Assembly (NCBI GenBank): GCA_963751105.1
Contig: CAVVTG010000002.1
Span: 992,001-1,056,000 of the forward strand
Length of the DNA stretch: 64,000 bases
Direction of reading: 5' to 3'
Origin: JACVRW01 sp963751105
GTDB lineage: Bacteria > Actinomycetota > Thermoleophilia > Solirubrobacterales > Thermoleophilaceae
The notes beneath the pieces are model-generated. The model was not told the origin of the DNA, made no database searches, and was given only the letters and a program-made list of their open reading frames with translations. This document shows positions 27,241 through 34,503 of this stretch, one piece after another. Positions within the stretch are counted from its first letter, which is position 1. Every line of letters starts with the position of its first letter. The position numbers and the translations under genes were made by a program.

Positions 27241-28335
27241 GTGCTGCCGCGCCTGACCGTTCTCGGGGCGATCCTTGCCGGCTGCGCCGCGACCCTCGCG
27301 GGCTGCGTCGTGGCGCCGCCCTTCACCGTCACCACCGTCGTCTCGAACGTCGACCGCCCGTGGGACGTGGGCTGGGCCGGCGGGACGATGGTGTTCACGG
27401 AGCGCCCCGGCAGGATCAGCGCCTGGGTGGGAGGGCAGAAGCGGGTGCTCCACGTTCCGGGCGACATCGTCGTCGTGGGTGAGTCCGGCATGCTCGGCCT
27501 CGCGGTCGACCCGCAGTTCTCGACCAACCGCTACGTCTACACCTGCCACAGCTCGAGGGCCGGGCCGGTGCCCGACAATCGCGTGGTGCGCTGGACGGTC
27601 AACGCGGCCTTCACCGCCATGTCCGCCCGCGCGGACATCGTCACGGGCCTCCCGCTCAACACCGGCAGCGGCATCCATTCCGGCTGCCGGCTGCGCTTCG
27701 GGCCCGACGGCTACCTCTGGGTGGGGACGGGCGACGCCGCCATCGGCACGGTGCCGCAGTCGCGAACCTCGCTCGGCGGCAAGGTGCTGAGAGTCACGCG
27801 TGCCGGCGCGGGCGCCCCCGGCAACCTCGGCGCGCCGTTCGACTCGCGCATCTACAACTACGGCCACCGCAACATCCAGGGGATGGCCTTCCGAGCCTCC
27901 GACGGATTGGGCGTGACCACCGAGCACGGGCCGAACCTTGATGACGAGGTGAATCGCCTCCTTCCGGGCAACTTCGGGTGGGATCCGATACCCGGCTACA
28001 ACCAGGCCGTGCCCATGACCGACCGGACCAAGTTCCCGTCCGCGATCTCGGCGGGCAAGTCGTCCGGGTCGCCGACCGTGGCTCCCTCGGGCGCCACCTT
28101 CGTCAGCGGCTCGCAGTGGGGCTCGTGGAACGGCAAGCTGGTGGTCGCGCTGCTCAAGCAGCGCGCTCTGTGGGTGGGGGACCTCAACGCCTGGGGGCAG
28201 GTGACCGACCAGGGGGTCGCGCTCGGCAATCAGGGGCGCCTGCGCTCGGTGACACAGGGCCCGGACGGCAACCTGTACGTGACCACCGACAACGGCGGCG
28301 GCACGGACAGGATCCTGCGGCTGACTCCCAACTAG
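27241..28335 (+). CDS. PQQ-type glucose/sorbosone dehydrogenase-like lipoprotein
   Basis: 364 aa six-bladed beta-propeller of the soluble glucose/sorbosone dehydrogenase family. Signatures are VNRPWDV-like NVDRPWDVGW, GMLGLAVDPQF, GDAAIGTVPQS, and YGHRNIQGMAF followed by TTEHGPNLDDEVN. The N-terminus is an export signal with possible lipobox cysteines (LAGC twice, residues about 12-23), so it is probably membrane-anchored outside the cell. Substrate and cofactor are inferred from the family only. The gene is followed after 7 nt by a VOC protein. Confidence 0.85.
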   Translation: MLPRLTVLGAILAGCAATLAGCVVAPPFTVTTVVSNVDRPWDVGWAGGTMVFTERPGRISAWVGGQKRVLHVPGDIVVVGESGMLGLAVDPQFSTNRYVYTCHSSRAGPVPDNRVVRWTVNAAFTAMSARADIVTGLPLNTGSGIHSGCRLRFGPDGYLWVGTGDAAIGTVPQSRTSLGGKVLRVTRAGAGAPGNLGAPFDSRIYNYGHRNIQGMAFRASDGLGVTTEHGPNLDDEVNRLLPGNFGWDPIPGYNQAVPMTDRTKFPSAISAGKSSGSPTVAPSGATFVSGSQWGSWNGKLVVALLKQRALWVGDLNAWGQVTDQGVALGNQGRLRSVTQGPDGNLYVTTDNGGGTDRILRLTPN

Positions 28336-28342
28336 CGCCCCG

Positions 28343-28942
28343 GTGTTCAATCGGGTCACGATCCGCGCGTCGGACCTGGACGTGTCGGTGGCCTTCTACG
28401 ACCTGATCCTGGACGTCCTTGGGCCTCGTCCCGAGTTCTCGGTCGAGGCAGCCGAGGATCCGGAGCGCGTGACGCGCCGCCTGCACATCGGGTTCGCCGC
28501 GGCGTCTCGCGCGCTGGTCGACCGCTTCTGGGAGGCCGGCACCGCGGCGGGCTTCCGCAGCGACGGGGAGCCGGGTCCCCGTCCGCAGTACCGGGACGAC
28601 TACTACGGCTCCTTCCTGCTGGACCCGGACGGCAACAGCGCCGAGGCGGTGCACCACGGCGGGATGCACACGGACGGCCGCATCGATCACCTATGGATCC
28701 GTGTGTCCGATCTCGAGGCTTCGAAGCGCTTCTACGAGAGCCTCGCCGCCCCAGCGGGCTTCCGCCTGGTGGCCGACTTCCCGGACCGCGTCCGCTTCTC
28801 CGGCGGCGACGGCTCGTTCACGCTCGTGCTCGGTCCGCCCACCCAGCATCTGCACATGTTCCTGTGGGGCCAGGGCGATGCCGCCGCCGTGCTCGATCCC
28901 GACGGCAACGGCGTTGAGCTGCTGGGACGCGACCAGGGCTGA
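28343..28942 (+). CDS. Two-domain VOC (glyoxalase/bleomycin-resistance) protein
   Basis: 199 aa with two VOC modules: residues about 1-105 (FNRVTIRASDLDVSVAFYD, LDPDGNSAEAV) and 110-197 (IDHLWIRVSDLEASKRFYE, DPDGNGVELLG). The repeated DPDGN-E endings are typical metal-ligand positions. GTG start at 28343, close behind the dehydrogenase. Reaction unknown. Confidence 0.85.
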   Translation: MFNRVTIRASDLDVSVAFYDLILDVLGPRPEFSVEAAEDPERVTRRLHIGFAAASRALVDRFWEAGTAAGFRSDGEPGPRPQYRDDYYGSFLLDPDGNSAEAVHHGGMHTDGRIDHLWIRVSDLEASKRFYESLAAPAGFRLVADFPDRVRFSGGDGSFTLVLGPPTQHLHMFLWGQGDAAAVLDPDGNGVELLGRDQG

Positions 28943-28960
28943 TCGTTCCGTTCGAGAACG

Positions 28961-28989
28961 TTTCGCTCCTCAACTATCCCCGCTAGAAT
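28961..28989 (+). promoter_or_regulatory. Promoter of the MarR gene
   Basis: TTTCGC (28961-28966) and TAGAAT (28984-28989) are separated by 17 nt. The -10 ends 7 nt before the GTG at 28997, so the mRNA would be leaderless. GTTC-GA-GAAC (28950-28959) just upstream is a possible autoregulatory site. Confidence 0.55.
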
Positions 28990-28996
28990 CCGGAAC

Positions 28997-29509
28997 GTGT
29001 CTGCTACGAGGGAAGCTGCGGACGCGTCGGCCGCACCGTGTGAAGCGCTCCAGGACAACCTGTGCTGGCTGCTCTCGCGGGCGAGCTACACGCTGACCAC
29101 CGAGATCTCACGTGCCCTGGAGGGCGTGGGCGTGTCCCCTCGCGGGCACGCGGTCCTCTCGGCGGCGCTCGGCGCCGGACGCACCCAGACCGAGCTCGCG
29201 GGCATCGTCGGCCTCGACAAGACGACCATGGTCGTGACCGTGGACGAACTCGAGGCGGGCGGCCTCGCCCGGCGAATCCCGGCCGAGCACGACCGGCGGG
29301 CGCGGGTCATCGAGGTGACGAAGGCCGGCAAGAGCAGGCTCCGGGAGGGCGAGCGGATCGCCGCCCGGGTCCGCGAGGACGTGCTCAGCTCCCTCGATCC
29401 CCAGGACCGCGAGGTCTTCATGGACTCACTGTCGCGGCTCGTCGGCGGTCGCCTGTCCGAGGCGGTCGAGTGCGCGCAGACGGTGCGCCGGCGGGCGCCA
29501 CGGATGTAA
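28997..29509 (+). CDS. MarR-family transcriptional regulator
   Basis: 170 aa winged-helix dimer. The recognition helix region is TQTELAGIVGLDKTTMVVTV and the wing is ARRIPAEHDRRARVIEVT (the DxR motif is present). MarR proteins typically repress an adjacent transporter until a phenolic or toxic ligand binds. The MFS exporter gene begins 75 nt downstream, with a perfect palindrome between them. GTG start at 28997 with a promoter directly upstream. Confidence 0.92.
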   Translation: MSATREAADASAAPCEALQDNLCWLLSRASYTLTTEISRALEGVGVSPRGHAVLSAALGAGRTQTELAGIVGLDKTTMVVTVDELEAGGLARRIPAEHDRRARVIEVTKAGKSRLREGERIAARVREDVLSSLDPQDREVFMDSLSRLVGGRLSEAVECAQTVRRRAPRM

Positions 29510-29524
29510 TCCCGCACGAACTAA

Positions 29525-29536
29525 TCTTGTACAAGA
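29525..29536 (+). promoter_or_regulatory. Palindromic operator upstream of MFS gene
   Basis: TCTTGTACAAGA is a perfect 12-bp palindrome, 16 nt after the marR stop and 48 nt before the MFS ATG. A -10-like TACGGT follows at 29545-29550. It is the likely binding site of the adjacent MarR protein. Confidence 0.55.
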
Positions 29537-29584
29537 CGATCTGCTACGGTCGGGCCTTCCCAGAAGCCGACCGAAGCGAGAGTC

Positions 29585-31096
29585 ATGAACACCATTGCCG
29601 GGCCGTCCCCACGGGCCCAAGCCCCTGGAGAGCGCGAGCGCTGGATCGCGCTGCTCGTGCTCTGCACGGGCTTCCTGATGATCATCCTCGACCAGACGAT
29701 CGTGAACGTCGCCCTGCCCTCGATCCAGTCGGACCTGGGCTTCTCGCAGTCGAGCCTGGCCTGGGTGGTCAACGCTTATCTGATCGCCTTCGGGGGCCTG
29801 CTGCTGCTCGCGGGGCGGCTCGGCGATCTGATCGGCCGCAAGCGCGTCTTCATGGCCGGTCTCGCGATCTTCACCGTGGCCTCGCTGCTGTGCGGCGTGG
29901 CCCAGAGCCAGGAAGTCCTGATCGCGGCCCGTTTCGTTCAGGGTCTCGGTGGCGCGATGGCCTCCGCGGTGATCCTCGGGATGATCGTGACCATGTTCCC
30001 CAAGCCCGCCGAGCAGGCGCGGGCGATCGGGGTGTACAGCTTCGTGGCCTCCGCCGGAGCCTCGATCGGGCTGTTGGCCGGCGGCGCGCTCACCGAGGCG
30101 ATCAACTGGCACTGGATCTTCTTCGTCAACCTGCCGATCGGCATCGGCACCGCGCTGCTGGCGTCGCGGCTGCTCGACCAGGACGAGGGGATCGGCCTCG
30201 ATCAGGGCGCCGACGTGCCCGGTGCCGCGCTCGTGGTCAGCTCGCTGATGCTGGGCGTCTACACGATCGTGGAGGCCGCCGAGCGCGGCTGGGGCTCACT
30301 GCACACCATTGGTCTGGGCGCGGTGGCCCTTGCCCTGCTCGCCGGCTTCGTTCTGCGGGAGGCCAAGGCCCGGCACCCGCTGGTGCCCCTGCGCATCTTC
30401 CGAGTGCGGGTGGTGGCTGCGGCCAACCTGATCCAGGCCCTGATGGTGGCCGGTATGTTCGGCATGTTCTTCCTGGGCGCGCTCTACCTGCAGCGCGTGC
30501 TCGGCTACGACGCGGTCGAGGTCGGCCTCGCCTTCCTGCCGGTGGCGCTGGCCATCGGCGTCCTGTCGCTCGGAGTGTCGGCCCGCCTGATCGTCCGCTT
30601 CGGCGGGCGCAACACGCTTCTCCCCGGCCTGGTCCTGGTGGGAGCGGGGTTGGTGCTGTTCCAGCGCGCGCCGGTCGGAGCCGACTACGTGAGCGAGATC
30701 CTGCCCTCGATGCTCCTCCTCGGGGTGGGCGCCGGGCTCTCCTTCCCGTCGCTGATGACCCTGGCCATGTCCGGGGCCACGCCGAGCGATTCCGGCCTGG
30801 CGTCGGGCCTCGTCAACACCACCCAGCAGGTGGGCGGCGCCCTCGGCCTCGCGGTACTGGCCACGTTGGCCACCACCCGCACCGAGACCCTCTCCGAGTC
30901 GGGTGACTCGACAGCGCAGGCGCTGACTGGCGGCTATCAGCTGGCCTTCGGCATAGGCGCGGGACTGGTGGGCGTTGCGCTGGTGCTGGCCCTGACCCTG
31001 CTGCCGGGCCGGGCACGTGGCTCGGAGGCGCAGGCCGAGGAACCGGAGCGGTCTCAGCTGGCCTCAGATCGCCCGGCGTTCGAGGAGGCGGCGTGA
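29585..31096 (+). CDS. MFS drug efflux transporter (DHA2/EmrB type)
   Basis: 503 aa with about 14 hydrophobic helices. The motif A region is GRLGDLIGRKRVFMAG; LDQTIVNVALPSI in helix 1 is the DHA2 (14-helix) signature. These are proton-coupled multidrug exporters in the inner membrane. ATG at 29585 with a leader of about 30 nt. Adjacent marR and the palindrome suggest substrate-induced expression. Confidence 0.92.
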   Translation: MNTIAGPSPRAQAPGERERWIALLVLCTGFLMIILDQTIVNVALPSIQSDLGFSQSSLAWVVNAYLIAFGGLLLLAGRLGDLIGRKRVFMAGLAIFTVASLLCGVAQSQEVLIAARFVQGLGGAMASAVILGMIVTMFPKPAEQARAIGVYSFVASAGASIGLLAGGALTEAINWHWIFFVNLPIGIGTALLASRLLDQDEGIGLDQGADVPGAALVVSSLMLGVYTIVEAAERGWGSLHTIGLGAVALALLAGFVLREAKARHPLVPLRIFRVRVVAAANLIQALMVAGMFGMFFLGALYLQRVLGYDAVEVGLAFLPVALAIGVLSLGVSARLIVRFGGRNTLLPGLVLVGAGLVLFQRAPVGADYVSEILPSMLLLGVGAGLSFPSLMTLAMSGATPSDSGLASGLVNTTQQVGGALGLAVLATLATTRTETLSESGDSTAQALTGGYQLAFGIGAGLVGVALVLALTLLPGRARGSEAQAEEPERSQLASDRPAFEEAA

Positions 31097-31166
31097 AACC
31101 GGCGCACGATGGCGAGACGTGATCTAGCATCCTGGCTGGCTCGCACCCGGACTCCAGGCCTCTCCC

Positions 31167-32222
31167 ATGTCGAAGATCGTCAGTCTGCTGGTTCTCGCCG
31201 TCGTGCTCTGCGCCATGCCGGCCGCCGCTCAGGCGGGCACGGCCGCCAATCCGCTCGAGGGCGCCAAGCTCTACGTCGATCGCGAGTCGCCGGCCTGGCT
31301 GCAGTGGCAGAGCTTCCAGCGCAGCGGTGACGCCAAGAAGGCCGACCTGATCTGGAAGATCGCGCGGGAGCCACGAGCGCTCTGGCTGGGCCGCTTCACC
31401 CGCCCGAACTTCGCGGTCAAGGTCAACCGGATCCTCGATGCGGCCAGGGCCGACGGCGCCGTGCCGGTGCTCACCGTCCTGCGCGCCCAGGCCACGCAGT
31501 GCTCGCCGAGCTACGACGGCGGCGGGCCGGCGGAGGACGCCGCCACCCGCGGCTGGTACGACGACCTCGCGCGGGTGATCGGCGACGAGCGCGTGGTGAT
31601 CGCCTTCGAGCCCGACTCGCTCGGCACCATCGACTGCCTGGCTCGCAGCCGGCGCGACGACCGGCTGCGGCTGCTGCGCTACGGCGTGGAGGCGCTGGCC
31701 GAGCTCCCCAACGCCACCGTCTACCTGGAGGCCGGAGCGTCGGACTGGGAGCCGGCCAGGCGCACGGCCAAGCAGTTGCGGGCGATCGGGATCGCCAAGG
31801 TTCGAGGGTTCATGCTCAACGTGACCCATTACGACTGGACCGCCGAGAACATCAAGCACGGCTTGCAGATCTCGCGCAAGACCGGCGGCAAGCACTTCGT
31901 GATCAACACCGCCGAGAACGGCCGCGGGCCGGTCAACTACTACCGCCCCAACGGCCGGCGGGTGACCATCTGGTGCAACCCCGGACTGCGCGGACTGGGC
32001 CCGCCGCCCACCACGGACACGGCCCATCCCAAGGTGGACGCCTACCTGTGGCTCAATCGTCCCGGCTACGCCCAGAGCTGCCAGGGCCGGCCGATCGCGT
32101 GGTTCCTGCCGCGGGCGCTGTCGTACGCCCGCCTGGCCACGGACTGGCAGCGGCCGCCGAAGGGCACTCGCTTCGGTCACAAGAAGCGCTATCCGCTGAG
32201 CGCCTTCGGCCTTCCGCGCTAG
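31167..32222 (+). CDS. Secreted glycoside hydrolase family 6 protein (endoglucanase-like)
   Basis: 351 aa. A signal peptide is visible (residues 1-23, VLAVVLCAMPAAAQAG). The GH6 fold is shown by NPLEGAKLYVDRES, the catalytic-region EPDSLG, INTAENGRGP, WCNPGLRGLG and HPKVDAYLWLNRPGYAQSC. GH6 enzymes hydrolyse beta-1,4-glucan with inversion. No carbohydrate-binding module is attached, and the DGGG loop (SPSYDGGGP) differs from many cellulases, so the substrate may be another beta-glucan. ATG at 31167; a TAGCAT lies about 36 nt upstream. Confidence 0.88.
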   Translation: MSKIVSLLVLAVVLCAMPAAAQAGTAANPLEGAKLYVDRESPAWLQWQSFQRSGDAKKADLIWKIAREPRALWLGRFTRPNFAVKVNRILDAARADGAVPVLTVLRAQATQCSPSYDGGGPAEDAATRGWYDDLARVIGDERVVIAFEPDSLGTIDCLARSRRDDRLRLLRYGVEALAELPNATVYLEAGASDWEPARRTAKQLRAIGIAKVRGFMLNVTHYDWTAENIKHGLQISRKTGGKHFVINTAENGRGPVNYYRPNGRRVTIWCNPGLRGLGPPPTTDTAHPKVDAYLWLNRPGYAQSCQGRPIAWFLPRALSYARLATDWQRPPKGTRFGHKKRYPLSAFGLPR

Positions 32223-32303
32223 CCGCCGCAGCGAAAGTCTTCACGCCTGAACCGCTCGAATGCGGGAGGATGCGCCGCGCACTCTCCGACCGAAGGAGCA
32301 TCG

Positions 32304-33521
32304 ATGGCATTTCAGAGGATGACCCGCGCCCTGGGACTGGCGGCGGCGCTGGCCGCGCTGGCTCCGGCCACCGCGCTGGCCGACGACTCGCGTGGCGGCG
32401 CTGAGAACAACCCGCTGGTGATCGGCCACCGGGGCGCCAGCGGCTATCTCCCCGAGCACACGCTGCCGTCCTACGCCCTGGCGATCAAGCTCGGGGCGGA
32501 CTACATCGAGCCGGACCTGGTGTCGACCAAGGACGGGTACCTGATCGCGCGGCACGAGCCCAACATCGGCGGCACCACTGACGTGAGCACCCGGCCCGAG
32601 TTCGCCGACCGCGAGACGACCAAGATGGTCGACGGCTTCCCCGTGACCGACTGGTTCGCGTCCGACTTCACGCTCGCCGAGATCAAGACGCTGCGTGCCA
32701 TCCAGCCGCTGGCCGAGCGCCCACAGCGCTTCAACGGGCGCTACCGGATCCCCACCCTCGACCAGGTGATCGCCCTGGCCAAGCGCTACTCGAAGCGCTA
32801 CGACCGGCGCATCGGGATCTACCCGGAGACCAAGCACCCGACGTTCCACCAGGACCTGGGGCTGGCTCTCGAGCGGCCGCTCGTCCGGACCCTGGACCGC
32901 GCGGGCTGGGACCGCAGGCGCTCGCCGGTGTTCATCCAGAGCTTCGAGCAGTCGAACCTCAAGCGGCTCAACCGGATGACCGGCGTGCGGCTGGTGCAGC
33001 TGATCGACGCCAACGACGTGAACGCGGACGGGAGCCTCGACTACACCGCGCCCTACGACCGGCCCTACGACTGGACGGCTTCCGGCGATCCGGAGCTGCT
33101 GGCCCGGACGTTCGGCTACCTCACCACCGACGCCGGTCTGCGTGAGGTGGCTCGCTACGCCGACGGCATCGGCCCCTGGAAGCCGTACATCCAGAGCACC
33201 GAGGCCGCGGACATCAACGGCGACGGCGTGGTGGGCGACGAGAACGGCGACGGCCTCGTCAACGAGACCGATCGCCGGCTGATCGCCCCCAGCGACCTGG
33301 TCGACCGGGCTCACGCGCGCGGCCTACTCGTGCATCCCTACACGTTCCGCAACGAGCAGCGCCGGCTGGCCTACGACTACGAGGGCAATCCGATCAACGA
33401 GTACCTGCTCTTCTACGAGCTGGGTGTCGACGGAGTGTTCTCGGACTTCCCGAACACGGCGTTCGCCGCGCGCGAGCTGTTCTGGCTCGACCGCTACGGC
33501 TCGCTGGACGAGGAGGGCTAG
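32304..33521 (+). CDS. Secreted glycerophosphodiester phosphodiesterase with EF-hand-like insert
   Basis: 405 aa. A signal peptide (residues about 1-26) is followed by the GDPD TIM barrel: VIGHRGASGYLPEHT (catalytic His), ADYIEPDLVSTKDG (Glu/Asp metal site) and the second catalytic His in ARHEPNIGGTTD. It hydrolyses glycerophosphodiesters to glycerol-3-phosphate and alcohol. Near residue 300 is a calcium-loop segment with two DxNxDG-type loops (DINGDGVVGDENGDGLVNE), resembling an EF-hand or dockerin repeat. Good Shine-Dalgarno (AAGGAG, 32293-32298). Its stop overlaps the convergent phosphoesterase stop. Confidence 0.92.
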   Translation: MAFQRMTRALGLAAALAALAPATALADDSRGGAENNPLVIGHRGASGYLPEHTLPSYALAIKLGADYIEPDLVSTKDGYLIARHEPNIGGTTDVSTRPEFADRETTKMVDGFPVTDWFASDFTLAEIKTLRAIQPLAERPQRFNGRYRIPTLDQVIALAKRYSKRYDRRIGIYPETKHPTFHQDLGLALERPLVRTLDRAGWDRRRSPVFIQSFEQSNLKRLNRMTGVRLVQLIDANDVNADGSLDYTAPYDRPYDWTASGDPELLARTFGYLTTDAGLREVARYADGIGPWKPYIQSTEAADINGDGVVGDENGDGLVNETDRRLIAPSDLVDRAHARGLLVHPYTFRNEQRRLAYDYEGNPINEYLLFYELGVDGVFSDFPNTAFAARELFWLDRYGSLDEEG

Positions 33522-34084
33522 GGCAACTCGAGCGGTAGCGCTCCGCGCACGTGCACCACCCGCGTCGCCCCGACGCGGGTGGTGCGCCGCGCGGGGTGGG
33601 GCAGCGTGTGCCCGTGCAGCAGCACCGCGGGCTCGTGTCGCTGCACCCACCTGAGCAGGGCGGGGGAGCCCGTGTGCACCGGGTCGTCGGGCTCGTCGTT
33701 CACCCCGGCCGGCGGGCTGTGGGCCAGCAACACGTCAGCCGCCGGCAGGTCCTCGAGCATGGCCGAGGCCTCCTCCTCGCTCCACTCGTTGCGCTCTGAG
33801 CCCTCACTGCGCCGATAGCGCGGCGAGCCGCCGAAACCCACGAAGCTCAGGCCGCCCGCGGTCGCGCGCGTCAGGTGGAGATCGGTCACCCCCAGCGCGG
33901 CCAGTGCTCCCGGCTCGTCGTGGTTCCCGAGCACGCCCAGCTTGGTCACCGCCACGTCCGCGAGCCCCTCGGTCCAGGCCGGCTCGAGGTCGCCCAGCAC
34001 GAGGATCAGCTCCGGATCGAGTGCGGCCACCAGATCGGGGATCGAATGACGGGGCGGAGCGTCGGCCAGCGCGAGCACACGCAT
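33518..34084 (-). CDS. Calcineurin-like metallophosphoesterase
   Basis: 188 aa. Metal-binding blocks are LGDLEPAW (GD), LGNHDEPG (GNHD), LLAHSPPAG (H) and LHGHTLPH (GH-x-H). The first DxH block is degenerate (ALADAPPRH). It probably acts on small phosphodiesters or phosphomonoesters. ATG at 34084; TAGCGT lies 6 nt upstream on the minus strand. Convergent with the GDPD gene; the two stops overlap within CTAG. Confidence 0.85.
   Translation of the reverse strand: MRVLALADAPPRHSIPDLVAALDPELILVLGDLEPAWTEGLADVAVTKLGVLGNHDEPGALAALGVTDLHLTRATAGGLSFVGFGGSPRYRRSEGSERNEWSEEEASAMLEDLPAADVLLAHSPPAGVNDEPDDPVHTGSPALLRWVQRHEPAVLLHGHTLPHPARRTTRVGATRVVHVRGALPLELP
33553..33585 (+). terminator. 15-bp perfect hairpin in the 3' end of the phosphoesterase gene
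   Basis: GCACCACCCGCGTCG pairs perfectly with CGACGCGGGTGGTGC across a 3-nt loop. It begins 32 nt after the GDPD stop and lies inside the antisense phosphoesterase coding end. It could end GDPD transcripts; no T-run is present. Confidence 0.45.
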
Positions 34085-34090
34085 CCCCGC

Positions 34091-34096
34091 ACGCTA
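34091..34096 (-). promoter_or_regulatory. -10-like TAGCGT for the phosphoesterase
   Basis: On the minus strand TAGCGT ends 6 nt before the ATG at 34084. The divergent cupin gene has TAGCCT 20 nt away. Confidence 0.4.
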
Positions 34097-34115
34097 CCCG
34101 GGCCGTGGCCTGGGA

Positions 34116-34121
34116 TAGCCT
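34116..34121 (+). promoter_or_regulatory. -10-like TAGCCT for the cupin gene
   Basis: TAGCCT ends 9 nt before the ATG at 34131; no Shine-Dalgarno. Confidence 0.4.
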
Positions 34122-34130
34122 GCCCGCACC

Positions 34131-34493
34131 ATGGCCGTCGTGATCGAATCGCCCGTCCGGGTCGAGGCCGCAGGCGAGCCACCCAAGCTGATCGACGAGT
34201 TCGCGGGGCGGGCCAGCAACGGCGAGGAGCGGATCAGCGTGGCCCGGATGCGCTCGCCGGCCGGCTGGTCGGAGCCGGGACAGCGCCCGGAGTTCGACGA
34301 GTACACGGTGGTGCTCGCGGGAGCCCTGCGGGTGGAGACCGAGACCGAGACGCTCGAGGTTCCCGCCGGCCAGGCGGTGCTGGTCGAGGGTGGCGAATGG
34401 GTGCGCTACTCGACTCCCGAGGGCGCCGAGTACGTGGCCATCTGCCTCCCCGCCTTCTCGCCGGACACCGTGCACCGCGACGACGCGGCCTGA
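34131..34493 (+). CDS. Cupin-domain protein
   Basis: 120 aa single cupin barrel. EFDEYTVVLAGALRVETETETLEVPAGQAVLV holds the two cupin motifs, though the usual HxH of motif 1 is replaced by E-F-D-E-Y-T, so metal binding is uncertain. Function unknown. It converges with the reverse transcriptase gene, with an 11-nt gap. Confidence 0.8.
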   Translation: MAVVIESPVRVEAAGEPPKLIDEFAGRASNGEERISVARMRSPAGWSEPGQRPEFDEYTVVLAGALRVETETETLEVPAGQAVLVEGGEWVRYSTPEGAEYVAICLPAFSPDTVHRDDAA

Positions 34494-34503
34494 GGCCCTG
34501 CTC

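Noticed and set aside
27193..28359. 389-residue N-terminal extension of the PLP decarboxylase frame
   Set aside because: It is antisense to the well-supported sugar dehydrogenase gene, and the decarboxylase has a clear leaderless start at 27192.
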